From Amanita rubescens (taxonomy: Eukaryota > Basidiomycota > Agaricomycetes > Agaricales > Amanitaceae): a stretch of 64,000 nucleotides of DNA. Positions 22,885-33,644 of the stretch are shown in pieces (position 1 is the first letter of the stretch; each line of letters starts with the position of its first letter). The position numbers and the translations under genes are program-made. The notes under the pieces are model-generated. The model was not told the origin of the DNA and made no database searches. It worked only from the letters and a program-made list of their open reading frames with translations. The stretch spans positions 434,001 through 498,000 of the forward strand of contig WION01000007.1 of assembly GCA_015039365.1 (NCBI GenBank), read 5' to 3'.

Positions 22885-25800
22885 TTTGACATTGAAATAA
22901 TAGACAAGAAAGGAATTGCTGTTCGCAGGGAACAATACAAATGCAACCACTTTCGTATTCTCGTCATGGGAAGGGCTAATGCTGGAAAGACTACAATTCT
23001 TGAGAAGGTTTGTGGTGTAGAAAAGGGGACAGTGCCAGTTGTTGTATATGATGCTGATGGTAAGTTGGACTCGGACACGGCCAAAGCCCAGTCTACTTGA
23101 GATCCTCAATACTATTTAGATGGAAGGCTGACACCTGATGGGACTCATGCAAGCCCATCAATTGAAGTGAGTTGAATCAAAATATGCATGTGCTCACCTA
23201 CTGACATGTTTTAAATTGAAATTGTAAGAGGGGTGTACATGATATTGAGCATCAGATTACCTATCGAGGGAGCAACTTCATCTTCCATGACTCTCAAGGT
23301 TTTGAATCTGGTGCAACTGAGCAGTTAGAGATTGTCTGGGACTTTATCCAGAGGCGGTCTAATGAGACTAAGCTGGATGAACGGTTGCATGCAATTTGGT
23401 ATTTTTGCATTTGTACTTTGTGTAAATAACTGAGATAGGCTTTCATAGGTATTGTATACCCATGGATAGTTCTCGCCCCCTTCTGTCTTCAGAACTAGAG
23501 TTCTTTAACAAAGGAACAGGGAATGGTAAGTCTCAACATCAATGAAGACTATTGACCAATATTCACAAGCAATACTCTCACATTAGTTCCTTTTATGGTT
23601 GTATTCACCAAATTTGATGGTCAGATTATCCAAGAATCTGGAAAATTAGATGACATAGAAGATGATGGAGTTAAGTGGGACTTGGCCAGGAAGAATGCTG
23701 AAATCACTTTTCAGAAAACTTATCTTCCTAGAGTTTTTGGTACTCAATATCCCCCAAAAACATATGTACAATTGGGAGGTGAGAATGCCAGTGAACATTC
23801 CTTTGTGAAAAGGGAGATGATGTTTCGATAGATATGGACATGCCAGAGAGTGACTGTCCTGAATTGACTGAGAAGACTGCTGATATAATTGATGATGCTG
23901 CTCTAAAAGAACTCTTTGTCACAACACAGATGAACAACCTCAGCCTTTGTGTTAAATATGGGCTTAAGTGAGTATTACATTAAAATATTGATTCCAAATG
24001 TTGAGAATCCAGACATGTCCTGAGCCGAGAGAAAACCATGTTAGAAGCTGCTTTTGTCATAGTACTCAGCAAGTTTCCACACTACTGGGTATATTTGAAA
24101 CCATACTCCCTTGAGCATGGAAAAACTGAATGAAAAAAAGATTGGCAGAACAGTAAGCTTACTTTGGAAAAAATACATGACAACAACATTAATAATGATA
24201 TTATTGGGAACTTTAAGGATGTGAGTACAGTGGTTTACTTTATTTGATGATGTACTGTGCTGAGCAGAATAATGAACAGGATGTATGTTACTTTGATTGC
24301 CTGAAAACTTTTGACATGATCTTGTATTTAGCAACATAATGAGGTTGATGTGAGTGATACCACAATATTTTGTACATAAATTTGATGTGCTACACAATAG
24401 TGGGCAAGTGATGTTAAAATGGTTGTATACTTCAATGAGTGCTGATCTTAGCAAACAGTTTGTGAGTGATACTGCCCATATATATATAGCCAGGAAGCAT
24501 TACTGTGGGCAATAGGAAGTGAGTGAAACTGTAGCCATTTTTCCAAGAGGTAGTCTCAAAGTCCTTTCCTGCATCAAACAGAGTGTCAGTACAACTTTTC
24601 CAAGAAGTTCAATCACTTTTCATACCATGATCAACAGGCAGTGAGTGACAACATTATTGTAACCAGGCTGTCACATTCATGTGTCCTATTCCACACAGGA
24701 TGTGAGTGTCTTCACACTCTAAAAAAAAAGCAGTTTCATCTTCTATTCCTGCTAACAGCGGGTATGTGATGCTCTACCACTGCTTTTCCTGAGGTCATCA
24801 TGTGACCAACAGATTGTAAGCAATAATCAACTTTTTGTGCCAGGCAGTCTCTTCACACGTCTACCATGTCAAATAGGCAGTAAGTGACACTGCAGCCATT
24901 TCCATTCACTAGCTTTGGATTAATTCATTCATAGAGAGTGAGTGACTTGTGTAATTTATCTGCAGGGGTGTCTTTAACATTGCATAAACAACAGGTAGTG
25001 AGTGGCTATGTACATGTGTTGGCTGCATGATATGTAGTTTCATCTTAACCAACAGGAAGTGAGCAATATTACATATTTTTTGTCAAGCTGACCCAACACA
25101 TCTAATCTACCAGAGAGTGAGTAATTATATATTTTTTCCTAAATTTGAACAAATCACACTGCATCATTAATAGAATGTTTGTGCCAGTACTGCAACTTTT
25201 GTGATTACACATCCTCATGCCTGTCACCATTCTATGTTTAACAGATTGTAAGTAATGTTACATTTGGTGCAGCCAGTCAGACATTAATTTGAGATCTCTT
25301 CACATGAACAACAGTATGTAAGTTACTGTGATTTTTTTTGCCTTTCAAGTGGTCTCACCACATCTCATTCCATGACCAACAGGAAGTGAGTGAATTTCTC
25401 TTCCAGGAAGTATTGTCACATTTCATCTCATGACCAACAGAAAGTGAGTAACACTGTGCCTTTCCTTTGCTGGACACCTTTATGCCACACATCTCATAGA
25501 GTGTCAGTGACTAAGTATTGTTTTTTTTCAAAGAGTCTCATTTCATTGTGTGATAAATAGGATGTGAGTGGCATGCAGTTTTCTTTATTATGAACTCATC
25601 ATCAACAGCGAGTGAGTGATATTGGATTTTTTTTCTTTGTGCAGTCTCAACCCATGACCCATGATAACAGAGGGTGAGTGATCCTGCATCTTTGTTTTGG
25701 TGTGCACTCTCATCACAATGCATCCCATGGCTAACAGAAAGTGAGTAACTTTGTATTTTTTTTACATTTACATCCCATCTCATCCCATGGCCAACAGAAT

Positions 25801-27894
25801 GTGAGTGAACACTTTGCTGGACTCTCACATCTCATCCCATGATTAGCTTGCAAGTGACACCATTTTTTCTGTCACAGTCTAATCCCATGATCAACAGGAT
25901 GTGTGTAACACTGCCTTTTTTCCCTAGGCAATCTAATCATGTCTCATCCCATGACCAACAGAATGTGAGTGACATACATTATTTCTGTTTAGCATCCATC
26001 ACAGTTCATCCCAAAATCATCAGTATGTGAGTGTTGCTGTTTGACCTTTGTTGTGCAGATGTATCCTAATCCAATGACCAACAGGGAGTGAGTGATAATG
26101 CATTTAGTACAAGGCAGTCTTTTCACTTCTCATTGTATGATGAACAGAAAGTGAGTGATATTGCCTCTTTTCCTTTGCCAGGCACTTGTCTTATCCTCTG
26201 ATTAAACAGAAAGTGAGTGACATGTCATTTCTTTTCCAAGTCATGTCTCTCATCTCTGATGACCAACAGATGGTCAGTCCCACTGCCTTTGTTCTTTATC
26301 TAGGCACCTTGTCACATCATCTTATGACCAACAGGCTGTGAGTTACACAGTCATACTGCAGACTTACTCCATGTTATCCCATGCCTAACAGCATGTGAGT
26401 GATACTGTGCCAAGCAATGCTACTAATACATCTGATCCTATGACCAATAGTTGGTGAGTGACACTGCAGTTTTTTCCACCTGATATTCTTATTACATCTT
26501 ATCCCATACCAACAGTCTGTGAGTGATACCATTTTGCTGCTAGCAGTCTCATCATATCTCATCCCATGACCAACAGTATGTGAGTGACACTGCAATGTTT
26601 TGCTGCTGGGCAGTCTCATAACATAGGCTTGTTCTATGACCAACAGAAAGTTAGTAATACTGCATTTTTCTCATTGCTAGGGAGTCACATTGATGTCCAA
26701 TGACAAATAGGAAGTGAGTGGAATTGTGTTTTCATATGGAAGCAGTCTATCACATCACATCTTATATCCAAAAGAGAGTCAGTCAGGTTTTCTGCCAGAA
26801 TGTTTTTTTGCATCTCATGTCATGTTCCACAGGATGTAAGTATTGGTTTTTCCAGCCAGTAATAACTTGACTTCTGCAATAAATAGAAAGTGAGTGGTAT
26901 TGCACATGTGTTTGGCTAAGCAGCATCACACTCATGAGTAACAGAGAGTGAGTCTCACCATCACATCGGATAGACCTATCTTAGCCTATCTCACAACCAA
27001 TAGCAAGTGAGTGTACTACACTTTTGATGGCAGGCAACTCCATCTTATCTCATTGCATGTTAGCAAGTGAGTTATGCTGCAATATTTTCAAGTTGTCCAA
27101 CATGTCTCATATCCCCACCCATTCAACAGTTTGTAAGCAACAACAGTGTTTCTACTCTTCATGCAACCTATCCTTATGTCATTAGTTTGTGAGTGACACC
27201 AGGGCCTCTTCCATCTGACTGTCTTAACATATCTTTTTTTCATGAGCAACAGAAAGTAAGCATTTCATTTTTGTACTAAGGCATGCTTAGGGGAATGTAC
27301 ATTGATGTGAACTCAACAGGAAGTGAATGAACATCTAACTTTTGTGTGGTTTTCTCATGTATAATCCTTCCTTATATTTGCAGATTGTAAGAAACACTTT
27401 CAGATTTCCTGTGCCATTTTCATGACAGCTCTTTTCCCCTTTCTCTAGGTGAGAAATGATTTAACATGAAATATAAATAGTCATGCTTACTTACATTCAG
27501 ATTGTATGTCCCCTACTGAGCTGGACTTGGTGTTTCACACTTCTTATCATCAGCCTGAACTCATCTCCTTGCTTGGAGATGATTCAACATCATTCTCAGC
27601 AACTGTAAGATACTTCTCTGAATTAATAATATGTCGTAATTTTCATTTCAGATTGTATGTTCACTACTGGGTCAGATTTGATAACTTGACATTTCAGCAG
27701 CAGCCTAAACTTCACTCTTTGTTTGGAATATCAAAAAAGTTTTCAGCAAATGTAAGACTTTTCCCTACCTGCATGATTAGTACTACATTGTTAAATTGAC
27801 ACTGTTGAAACTAGGCCACCTGTTGTCGAATTCTAGTTGGTAATGAATCTTACTTCATTTACTTTTTTAGGATACTAATATTTTAAAGCAATGA
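22885..27894 (+). CDS. P-loop GTPase (G-domain) protein with an array of micro-exons
   Basis: Seven ordinary exons (22885-23059, 23120-23166, 23229-23398, 23449-23525, 23587-23778, 23832-23967, 24013-24088) join in perfect phase. They show a G1/P-loop MGRANAGKTT, a G3-like HDSQGFE and a G4 VVFTKFD, the pattern of the AIG1/Toc-like or septin-like G domains expanded in Agaricomycetes. The last of these ends KFPHYW in phase 0. After it come about 55 candidate exons, 54 of 3 nt and one of 6 nt, between 24218 and 27654. Two normal exons (27554-27604, PELISLLGDD...; 27704-27751, PKLHSLFGIS...) and a terminal exon 27871-27894 (DTNILKQ, stop) complete the frame. All these junctions are phase 0 and no stop codon appears. 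The 5' end is unresolved. The G-domain part is certain. Use of the micro-exons is an inference from splice signals. Confidence 0.7.
24218..27386 (+). repeat. tandem array of intron-like units separated by single codons
   Basis: About 53 units, mean period about 61 bp (48-71). Each has a GTGAGTGA-like donor, a T-rich middle, a CATGAC-like branch site, CAACAG, then three variable bases and the next donor. Triplet starts: 24218 gat, 24280 gat, 24344 gttgat (6 nt), 24401 tgg, 24459 ttt, 24516 gaa, 24582 agt, 24638 gca, 24699 gat, 24759 cgg. Then 24813 att, 24877 gca, 24935 aga, 24995 gta, 25056 gaa, 25114 aga, 25174 aat, 25245 att, 25315 tat, 25383 gaa. Then 25441 aaa, 25500 agt, 25561 gat, 25609 cga, 25671 agg, 25738 aaa, 25798 aat, 25847 ctt, 25898 gat, 25962 aat. 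Then 26024 tat, 26085 gga, 26148 aaa, 26210 aaa, 26270 atg, 26335 gct, 26392 cat, 26451 ttg, 26516 tct, 26577 tat. Then 26647 aaa, 26711 gaa, 26775 aga, 26833 gat, 26887 aaa, 26945 aga, 27004 caa, 27064 caa, 27130 ttt, 27186 ttt, 27253 aaa, 27320 gaa, 27384 att. Two donors are GCAAGT (24404, 25850). Two more att triplets follow at 27501 and 27652. Confidence 0.9.
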
Positions 27895-28115
27895 ATATTA
27901 TTGCAAAACTGTCATTCTGGATAATGAAGCCATCTAAGAAATCAATTGTTGATAAGAAAACACAGCCACTTGAGCAATCAATCATGGATGCCTTGGAACA
28001 GCTCAAAAGAGAGGGCTATGTGAAGAAACTGAAAACTTCCATTACTTCAGAGTCCATGCCTTCTGATCATCAAGAATTACTTGACTTTCTTTTTGATCAG
28101 ACTGCTTATATCTGA
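27891..28115 (+). CDS. short ORF overlapping the GTPase stop; possible alternative C-terminus
   Basis: The ATG overlaps the TGA of the GTPase terminal exon (ATGA). The 74-aa frame (MNIIAKLSFWIMKPSKKSIV to LFDQTAYI) has coding-like composition, with a Lys/Glu-rich helix in the middle. It could be a separate small protein or an alternative 3' exon of the GTPase gene reached from another donor. No phase-0 acceptor gives that directly. I do not recognise it. Confidence 0.3.
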   Translation: MNIIAKLSFWIMKPSKKSIVDKKTQPLEQSIMDALEQLKREGYVKKLKTSITSESMPSDHQELLDFLFDQTAYI

Positions 28116-28776
28116 TAGTGTCTTGGTATGTGTCTCATCAACTTGAACAATATCTATGTTCCATGGAGCTCACATGTGCCATAAGATACCACACCAATTC
28201 CCAGAAATTTGCTGACAGAGCCTAACACATACTATGTTTTTTTCCTTTATGCTTTCCCTTTGTGTACAGTATGTCAAACTCCCCTCTGCATGAATTTGTT
28301 CCTGTTCAAGTTCAGTTTTACATAAATTTCATCCAGAGCTATATTTGTCATGAAGTCCCATTTTGATACAGCCTTTGTACTAGTAGTGTTCACAGATTAA
28401 GTCATGCAGTTGATGCTAGTGATTCTAAGTCCAGTTTCCAGAACCAGAAAAAAACCCACAACTCAACCAAACCCTTAGTAGCTGTAGCTGCAGTTTCTGG
28501 CATTATGTATGTAAATCTAGTCAATTCCAAAAAACACTCTTTCTGGATACAACTTGACATGTGTTATGGTTCATGCTGAGACTAGCAGCCCAATACTATA
28601 TGCTACACTGGCAAAGGTATTCTAGGAATCTCTATCTTAAATCACAGGCTGTTCTCCTAAATGTCCATCATTTCCTTTAATTCACATTTCTTCTCCTCTT
28701 CAACATGATAGCTCAGATTTATAGTACCTCCCAGACTGAATGGGCCCTTGGCTATACTACTACACTCTAAAAGTAT
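28116..28776. other. CpG-depleted non-coding stretch
   Basis: AT- and TG/CA-rich, nearly free of CG. No ORF, no repeat units like those in the array. It ends sharply at the second DUF2855 copy. Confidence 0.4.
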
Positions 28777-29908
28777 GGTGTACTAGCTGTGCCTCCAGTC
28801 ACCAGTAACCAGGTCACCTACTACATCAGCAATTCTGGCAGCTTACTACTGGTTTGAGGATTGGCTTTTCGCCTCCAATTACCGAGGAGATGCATTCATT
28901 CTCATTAGTTCCGCCTCGTCCAAAACGGCATTTTCATTCGCATACTTGGTCCGCAAACGAATCAACAATGGAGAGATCAAGTCAAACACGAAGATCATTG
29001 GCCTGACATCACGAAAAAAATGTTGTATTTACCAATGGTCTCAACTTATACCACGAGGTGCTCTCGTACGATCATTATCCTGGGTCACCGGTCACCCCTG
29101 CTGTAACAGAAAGATGGATATGTCGACGTAGCAGGGAACGAGAACCTAAACCGGAATCTGTTCGCCCACTTTTCATCACCATATACTGGATGATTATCCG
29201 CCTGCATAGGACTTGGAATCACAAACGTCTCACCGACGCCTGGACAAAGTAAACCCGTTGACTGGAGCGAAAACTCAGCAGCATCTCTCACATCGACATC
29301 GCGTGATGGCGATGTTTCGCAGTTTTGGCCCCGAATGCAGCACTTCTTTATGCCGGAATAGCTCGAGGTACGCCGCCGACAGCTGTCTCCAAGCGAAATA
29401 GCTGCGAAGCAGAACAAAGCGTGGAAAGAACTCATGCAATATGGTGCTAATCTGGAGCCTGTGGGAAGAATCACAGATGAAGGCACGGTTGTAAACGTCT
29501 CGCACGAAGGTTGTAAAGTTATTGTAAGGCCGTCAAGCAGCTTTCTTGTGCGTCTTCTAATTCTTGCTTTTGGCATAGGGAATACAAATTATCTTAGACG
29601 ACACGCAAAGCTCATTCAGCCATCATAACATTACTAAATGACACCCACGTAACGATTCTAATGCCTTGTACGCCGTTCAACGCTCGGGATTGAGGAAACT
29701 ACTTCAAAGTTGAAGACCCATTTGTCGCGACATAGTCGTACCTTCTGATCGCCCCAAAGTAGCTCTAAGCGTTGCCGGTACGACCATTCTTTTCGCGCTG
29801 TCAGGAATCCTCAGCATTTATTTACATATTAATCAAGCTTCACTGACTTCCGTGGAGAATGTAGCCTTGCCCCACTAGACGGATTTCCCCTGGTAGAAAA
29901 GTGTGTGT
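28777..29908 (+). pseudogene. DUF2855 second copy, deleted and stopped (direct repeat copy B)
   Basis: The stretch 28777-28836 matches the promoter block of copy A (15399-15462), and 28847-29908 matches 17152-18327. Everything between is missing, including the N-terminal half and the transposon. The coding part still reads WFEDWLFASNYRG and RKRINNGEIKSNTKIIG, but has small indels near 29010 and 29095. It carries a TAG in place of the Trp codon in MPEWLEV (about 29358), and about 100 bases encoding WVKMERCYGVEG are deleted at a short GGTGCTAATC/GGGCTAATC match (about 29446). It is clearly non-functional. Confidence 0.85.
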
Positions 29909-30649
29909 ATGCGCGTGCATCACATTTTTCACTGCTTGCTGGGCGCGGAGGAAGCGTTCACTGAGTCGGGCAGATTCTTGAACCACCTACTGTTATCTCT
30001 TTCTGGGACAGGTAGAATGTAGCGAGCTCTAGAGATGATGGTTGAGGTCTGTTCCAACTGGGCGCTAGCCTCGTGAGTAACAGAGAGAGGGTCGGAGTTG
30101 CAAACCGGGAGGTTTTGATTATTACTTGGACTACCGATGGATGTTCCGAGTCGTGTAGAGAAATGGGCGGAAACAGGACGAGTTCCGCTCTGTTGAGATA
30201 CAGGTAGTGTTCCATCATGATTAGTTCATAGCACAGCCGCCGCCACACGAGTGTAAAACCACATGACTACGGTTGTTCAATTCGTTCTTGCCCTATTCAC
30301 CAGATGATGCGCAAGCCTGGGGTACACCTTCGGGAAGGTCGGCAAGTGGTTAGAGCAGATCCGAGTCATACAACTCTTGATAGTAGGAATGCCCCTGCTG
30401 AGCAAAATTACTAATCAGAATCAGCTCAACAGCAAAGCATGTTGAACGTGCATATTATCATCACATCCGAGTCGACTAATATTAATGGTGCGCAGTGACC
30501 CGATCACAAGTTGACTCGGGAGTTGAAGTTTACCGTGATAGCGGAACCGAAAGCCGCCGTGGAGCCTTCAGAAGCTTCATTCATGCTCTGACTCGCAGCA
30601 AGACCGAGTTGCCGTTTAAGAACGGCGCCAGCAGGAAACCACCGTTGCA
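29909..30649. other. intergenic, no gene recognised
   Basis: A 96-codon minus-strand ORF (29958-30248) has no familiar features. The right part is presumably the promoter of the acyltransferase at 30650. Confidence 0.4.
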
Positions 30650-31999
30650 ATGGACTTGAACGACCATTTAGAACCTCTCGGGCAACAGCCAGGGCTCAAG
30701 ATATATACCCAGTTATCCCTTTGCTTTCCAGTGTCCGATGCTTCTTCTCATCCCGCAATCATCAACACCTTGACGAATGGTCTAGAGCAACTATCTGCAA
30801 GCTTTCCGTGGATCGCAGGCCAGCTCGTCAACGAAGGTTCAGGTTCAGGCGATACAGGTATCTTCAAGATCAAACCATTGGAGAAAATGCCTCCTCTGGT
30901 TGTGAAAGATTATACGCACGATGCCTCGATACCATCGATGAACGACCTCAGGCGTGCCAACTTCCCCTTTAGCATGCTGGACGAATCTATCATCGCCCCT
31001 CGTAAAACTATCCCTCAAGGAGACGAATCGGTGACACCAGTCTTCCTTGTCCAAGCCAACTTCATCATCGGCGGCCTCGTGCTTACGTTCGTCGGCCAGC
31101 ATAACTCGATGGATATGACTGGCCAAGGTCAGATCATCCACTTGCTCTCAAAGGCTTGCCGCAACGAGGAGTTCACAAGCGAGGAACTGTCCTCTGGCAA
31201 CCTTACGCGCCGCAACCTTATCCGCTTACTCGACGACTCCTGCAAACCAGGTACCCAACTCGCTCGCCAGGTTGCAAAACCAAGTCCGTCTGAGGGAACC
31301 GATGCCCCCCCAGCAAAGTGCACTTGGGCTTACTTTACCTTTTTTCCCACCTCTCTCGCCGCCCTAAAATCACTCGCCACAAAATCCATCACGCTGCCTG
31401 AAGGGGGCTACATCTCCACCGATGATACGCTCAGCGCCTTTATCTGGCAATCCATCACCCGCGCCCGCATTCCTCGCTTGAGTTCCGCGACCAAGTCAAC
31501 ATTCGCCCGTGCCGTCGACGTACGGCGCCATTTGGGTATTCCACAGACATACCCGGGTATTGTGCAGAATATGACATTTCACACTTACGTGCTCCAAGAG
31601 CTGGTCGAGGAACCGTTGGGTAGTATTGCATCCCAGCTTCGTTTGGCCGTTGACCCCAAAACATCGAGCTTGAAATATGACACCCGTGCCCTTGCAACCT
31701 TCCTTAATCGTTCGCCAGACAAGAGTACCGTTTCCTTCGTAGCGACGCTTGATCTATCTTCGGATATCATGCTCAGTTCATGGGCGAAGCTAGACTGTTA
31801 TGAACTTGATTTTAACCTTGGGTTGGGAAAACCCGAAGCTGTGCGGAGACCGAAGTTTGTTCCGGTTGAAAGTTTGTTGTATTTGATGCCAAAAGCGCCG
31901 GACGGTGAGATTGCGGTTGCCATTTGTTTGAGGGATGAGGATATGGAGAGGTTGAGGGCGGATGAGGAGTTTGGGCGGTACGCGAGGTACATTGGGTGA
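30650..31999 (+). CDS. BAHD-like acyltransferase (trichothecene 3-O-acetyltransferase type)
   Basis: A single uninterrupted ORF of 449 aa, unusual here where most genes are intron-rich. It opens MDLNDHLEPLGQQPGLKIYT. The catalytic HxxxD is in GQHNSMDMTGQG (about residues 152-163), and the structural DFGWG-equivalent is YELDFNLGLGKPEAVRRPKF near the C-terminus. Members move an acetyl or other acyl group from CoA to a hydroxyl or amine of secondary metabolites or toxins. In basidiomycetes many are intronless orphan copies of unknown substrate. No other biosynthetic genes lie next to it except a decayed nitrilase, so a cluster is not supported. Confidence 0.88.
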   Translation: MDLNDHLEPLGQQPGLKIYTQLSLCFPVSDASSHPAIINTLTNGLEQLSASFPWIAGQLVNEGSGSGDTGIFKIKPLEKMPPLVVKDYTHDASIPSMNDLRRANFPFSMLDESIIAPRKTIPQGDESVTPVFLVQANFIIGGLVLTFVGQHNSMDMTGQGQIIHLLSKACRNEEFTSEELSSGNLTRRNLIRLLDDSCKPGTQLARQVAKPSPSEGTDAPPAKCTWAYFTFFPTSLAALKSLATKSITLPEGGYISTDDTLSAFIWQSITRARIPRLSSATKSTFARAVDVRRHLGIPQTYPGIVQNMTFHTYVLQELVEEPLGSIASQLRLAVDPKTSSLKYDTRALATFLNRSPDKSTVSFVATLDLSSDIMLSSWAKLDCYELDFNLGLGKPEAVRRPKFVPVESLLYLMPKAPDGEIAVAICLRDEDMERLRADEEFGRYARYIG

Positions 32000-32230
32000 T
32001 GAATAGAAGAGCTGTGTACTGACGGTGGCTGACTCCCTTTACTGATATCATTTCTCAAACATATGATCAGTCTTTGTACGAGGGAAATGCATCACCCACA
32101 GAATAATACACTCGATACCGACTGCTGAAGGGTAAAAAAGCATGCGATCGGCAAGGCCGTTAAAATCAACGGCCAAATACAAGTACAGGAAAATAAAGGT
32201 CAGACAGCGTACGTTTTACAATCATGAGCC
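32000..32230. other. convergent 3' intergenic region
   Basis: Lies between the acyltransferase stop and the end of the NIT2-like remnant. No coding signal was seen. Confidence 0.35.
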
Positions 32231-33644
32231 CTAAGTCTTAACATTTATTTGGATAATCGAACGCGTGTTCCACAGACATTTTGATACGTCAAATCTCCGT
32301 TGAGCGGTGACTGGTATTGATTTGCGTGTTGACTTAAAGACTTCGGGATCTTATATGTTGAGATTTTCTATGTATTAGAAAGTCTGGATCTCACCAATTT
32401 TTGCATAAATTATTTCTTCGTCTTCGCCGGCTTCAGCTAAAACTTGCGTCCTGTTGATAGCCATACTATATAGCAACCAATCAAGTAGAGGGAAGGATGT
32501 CACTCACATAGGGTCCACAACCATGGAATGCCCGTGCTGAACCCGATTAGCCAAGAATCAGCTCACGACTGACTGTTTGGTAAGGCGCGCTCATGTCTCG
32601 AGTTGATTATCGAGTGCTCTATAGATGATAGTATAATTCAATGAAAACTACGCGAAGAACATTAACATACCTGCAAAATTTTACAATGTAGGGGGCCAGT
32701 CACAGTATTAAAAGCAGCCGGATATATCAATAATTGACAACCTTACAAAAGCATAATTTAGCCGTGCACAGAAAATGTGTTGCGACAGAACATGCCCTTT
32801 CTCGCCGCTATCATCGCCGGTTCGGGGAAGCGGAGATCGTAGCATATCCCAAGACCTATCCTAGCGAAATCTGTAAACGAATTACGAGAATCATTAGAAC
32901 AACAAATACAAATAGATCATGAAGTGTCACCTGTGTCGAATATCGCAAGTTCTTCATTTCCGGCGTCGAAGATATCACTCTCCTGCTCAAATTTTGTAGG
33001 AGCTATGATCTACGAGAGGTTTGGGTGACGTACTTTCAACGTAATCTTGTCACTCGGTATATCACCCTCGAACAAGTGGACCTTGTGATATAACGCAATC
33101 AGTTGTCCTATCATATACGATTCATGAAGAGCTTCCTAGGTCAATCTTATCTCACACCTTGTGGGTTATAGACAGTGGATGTGTTGTAGAGATCTTTGGA
33201 GTCGTCGTTGCTGTCCTTTGCTTTTATTTTGGACACGCTCTGAAATAGAACCTAGAGCGAAAAAGTTTATTATGTTGCGGAATGTTAACAATGGCCTGAA
33301 TACCTCCCCTACGAGCCAGGTACGTGTCTCCATGGCAGCTCTAGCTAGTATCCTCACAGTCTCACTCGGAGAATTCAAGGCGTCGTAGGGTTTCTCGGGT
33401 GTATAGTCAATAACCTCTGAATAATCCTCCACTTGACCATAAGGACAGTTGAATAATTCCTAATACAATGAGAGTTTGTTGTCGGGCGGTAGGTACGAGG
33501 ACGCACGGGTAGCACTATGAGATCCGGTTTCAAGTTCCCGGCTGCGGCACGAAAAATCATATCCCGCGCCTTGCTCAGGTTAGCTTGTTTATTATCAAGG
33601 ACGATGGTAAATGGTTTGAAGTGAGGAGGATCGTCGAGTCCCAT
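32231..33644 (-). pseudogene. NIT2-like omega-amidase (carbon-nitrogen hydrolase), decayed
   Basis: Exon-like pieces in order on the minus strand match the omega-amidase fold: ANLSKARDMIFRAAAGNLKP, LFNCPYGQVEDYSEVIDYTP, SPSETVRILARAA, DLYNTSTVYNPQG, ALYHKVHLFEGDIPSDKI (catalytic Lys), ESDIFDAGNEELAIFDTG, RIGLGICYDLRF (catalytic Cys), LLIYPAAFNTVTGPLH, RALDNQ, GHSMVVDP, QVLAEAGEDEEIIY and STRKSIPVTAQRRFDV. Against it, the N-terminal glutamate-containing strand is shortened, a frameshift lies near 33230, the block after RALDNQ is lost with stops, and some introns need weak sites. The catalytic Lys and Cys survive. Functional copies deaminate alpha-ketoglutaramate. Confidence 0.7.

Noticed and set aside
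25538..25828. Minus-strand ORF of 96 codons in the array
   Set aside because: It is the reverse reading of the tandem units (repeated SHGMxxDE pattern) and has no independent support.
24218..27386. CRISPR array
   Set aside because: The repeats are not identical, the constant part is a splice-signal pair, spacers of about 50 nt are themselves similar to each other, and the host is a eukaryote.
29958..30248. 96-codon minus ORF left of the acyltransferase
   Set aside because: No recognisable family, composition not convincing, and no partners.
30650..33644. Secondary-metabolite gene cluster around the acyltransferase
   Set aside because: The only neighbour is a decayed omega-amidase. No synthase, oxidase or transporter is adjacent.
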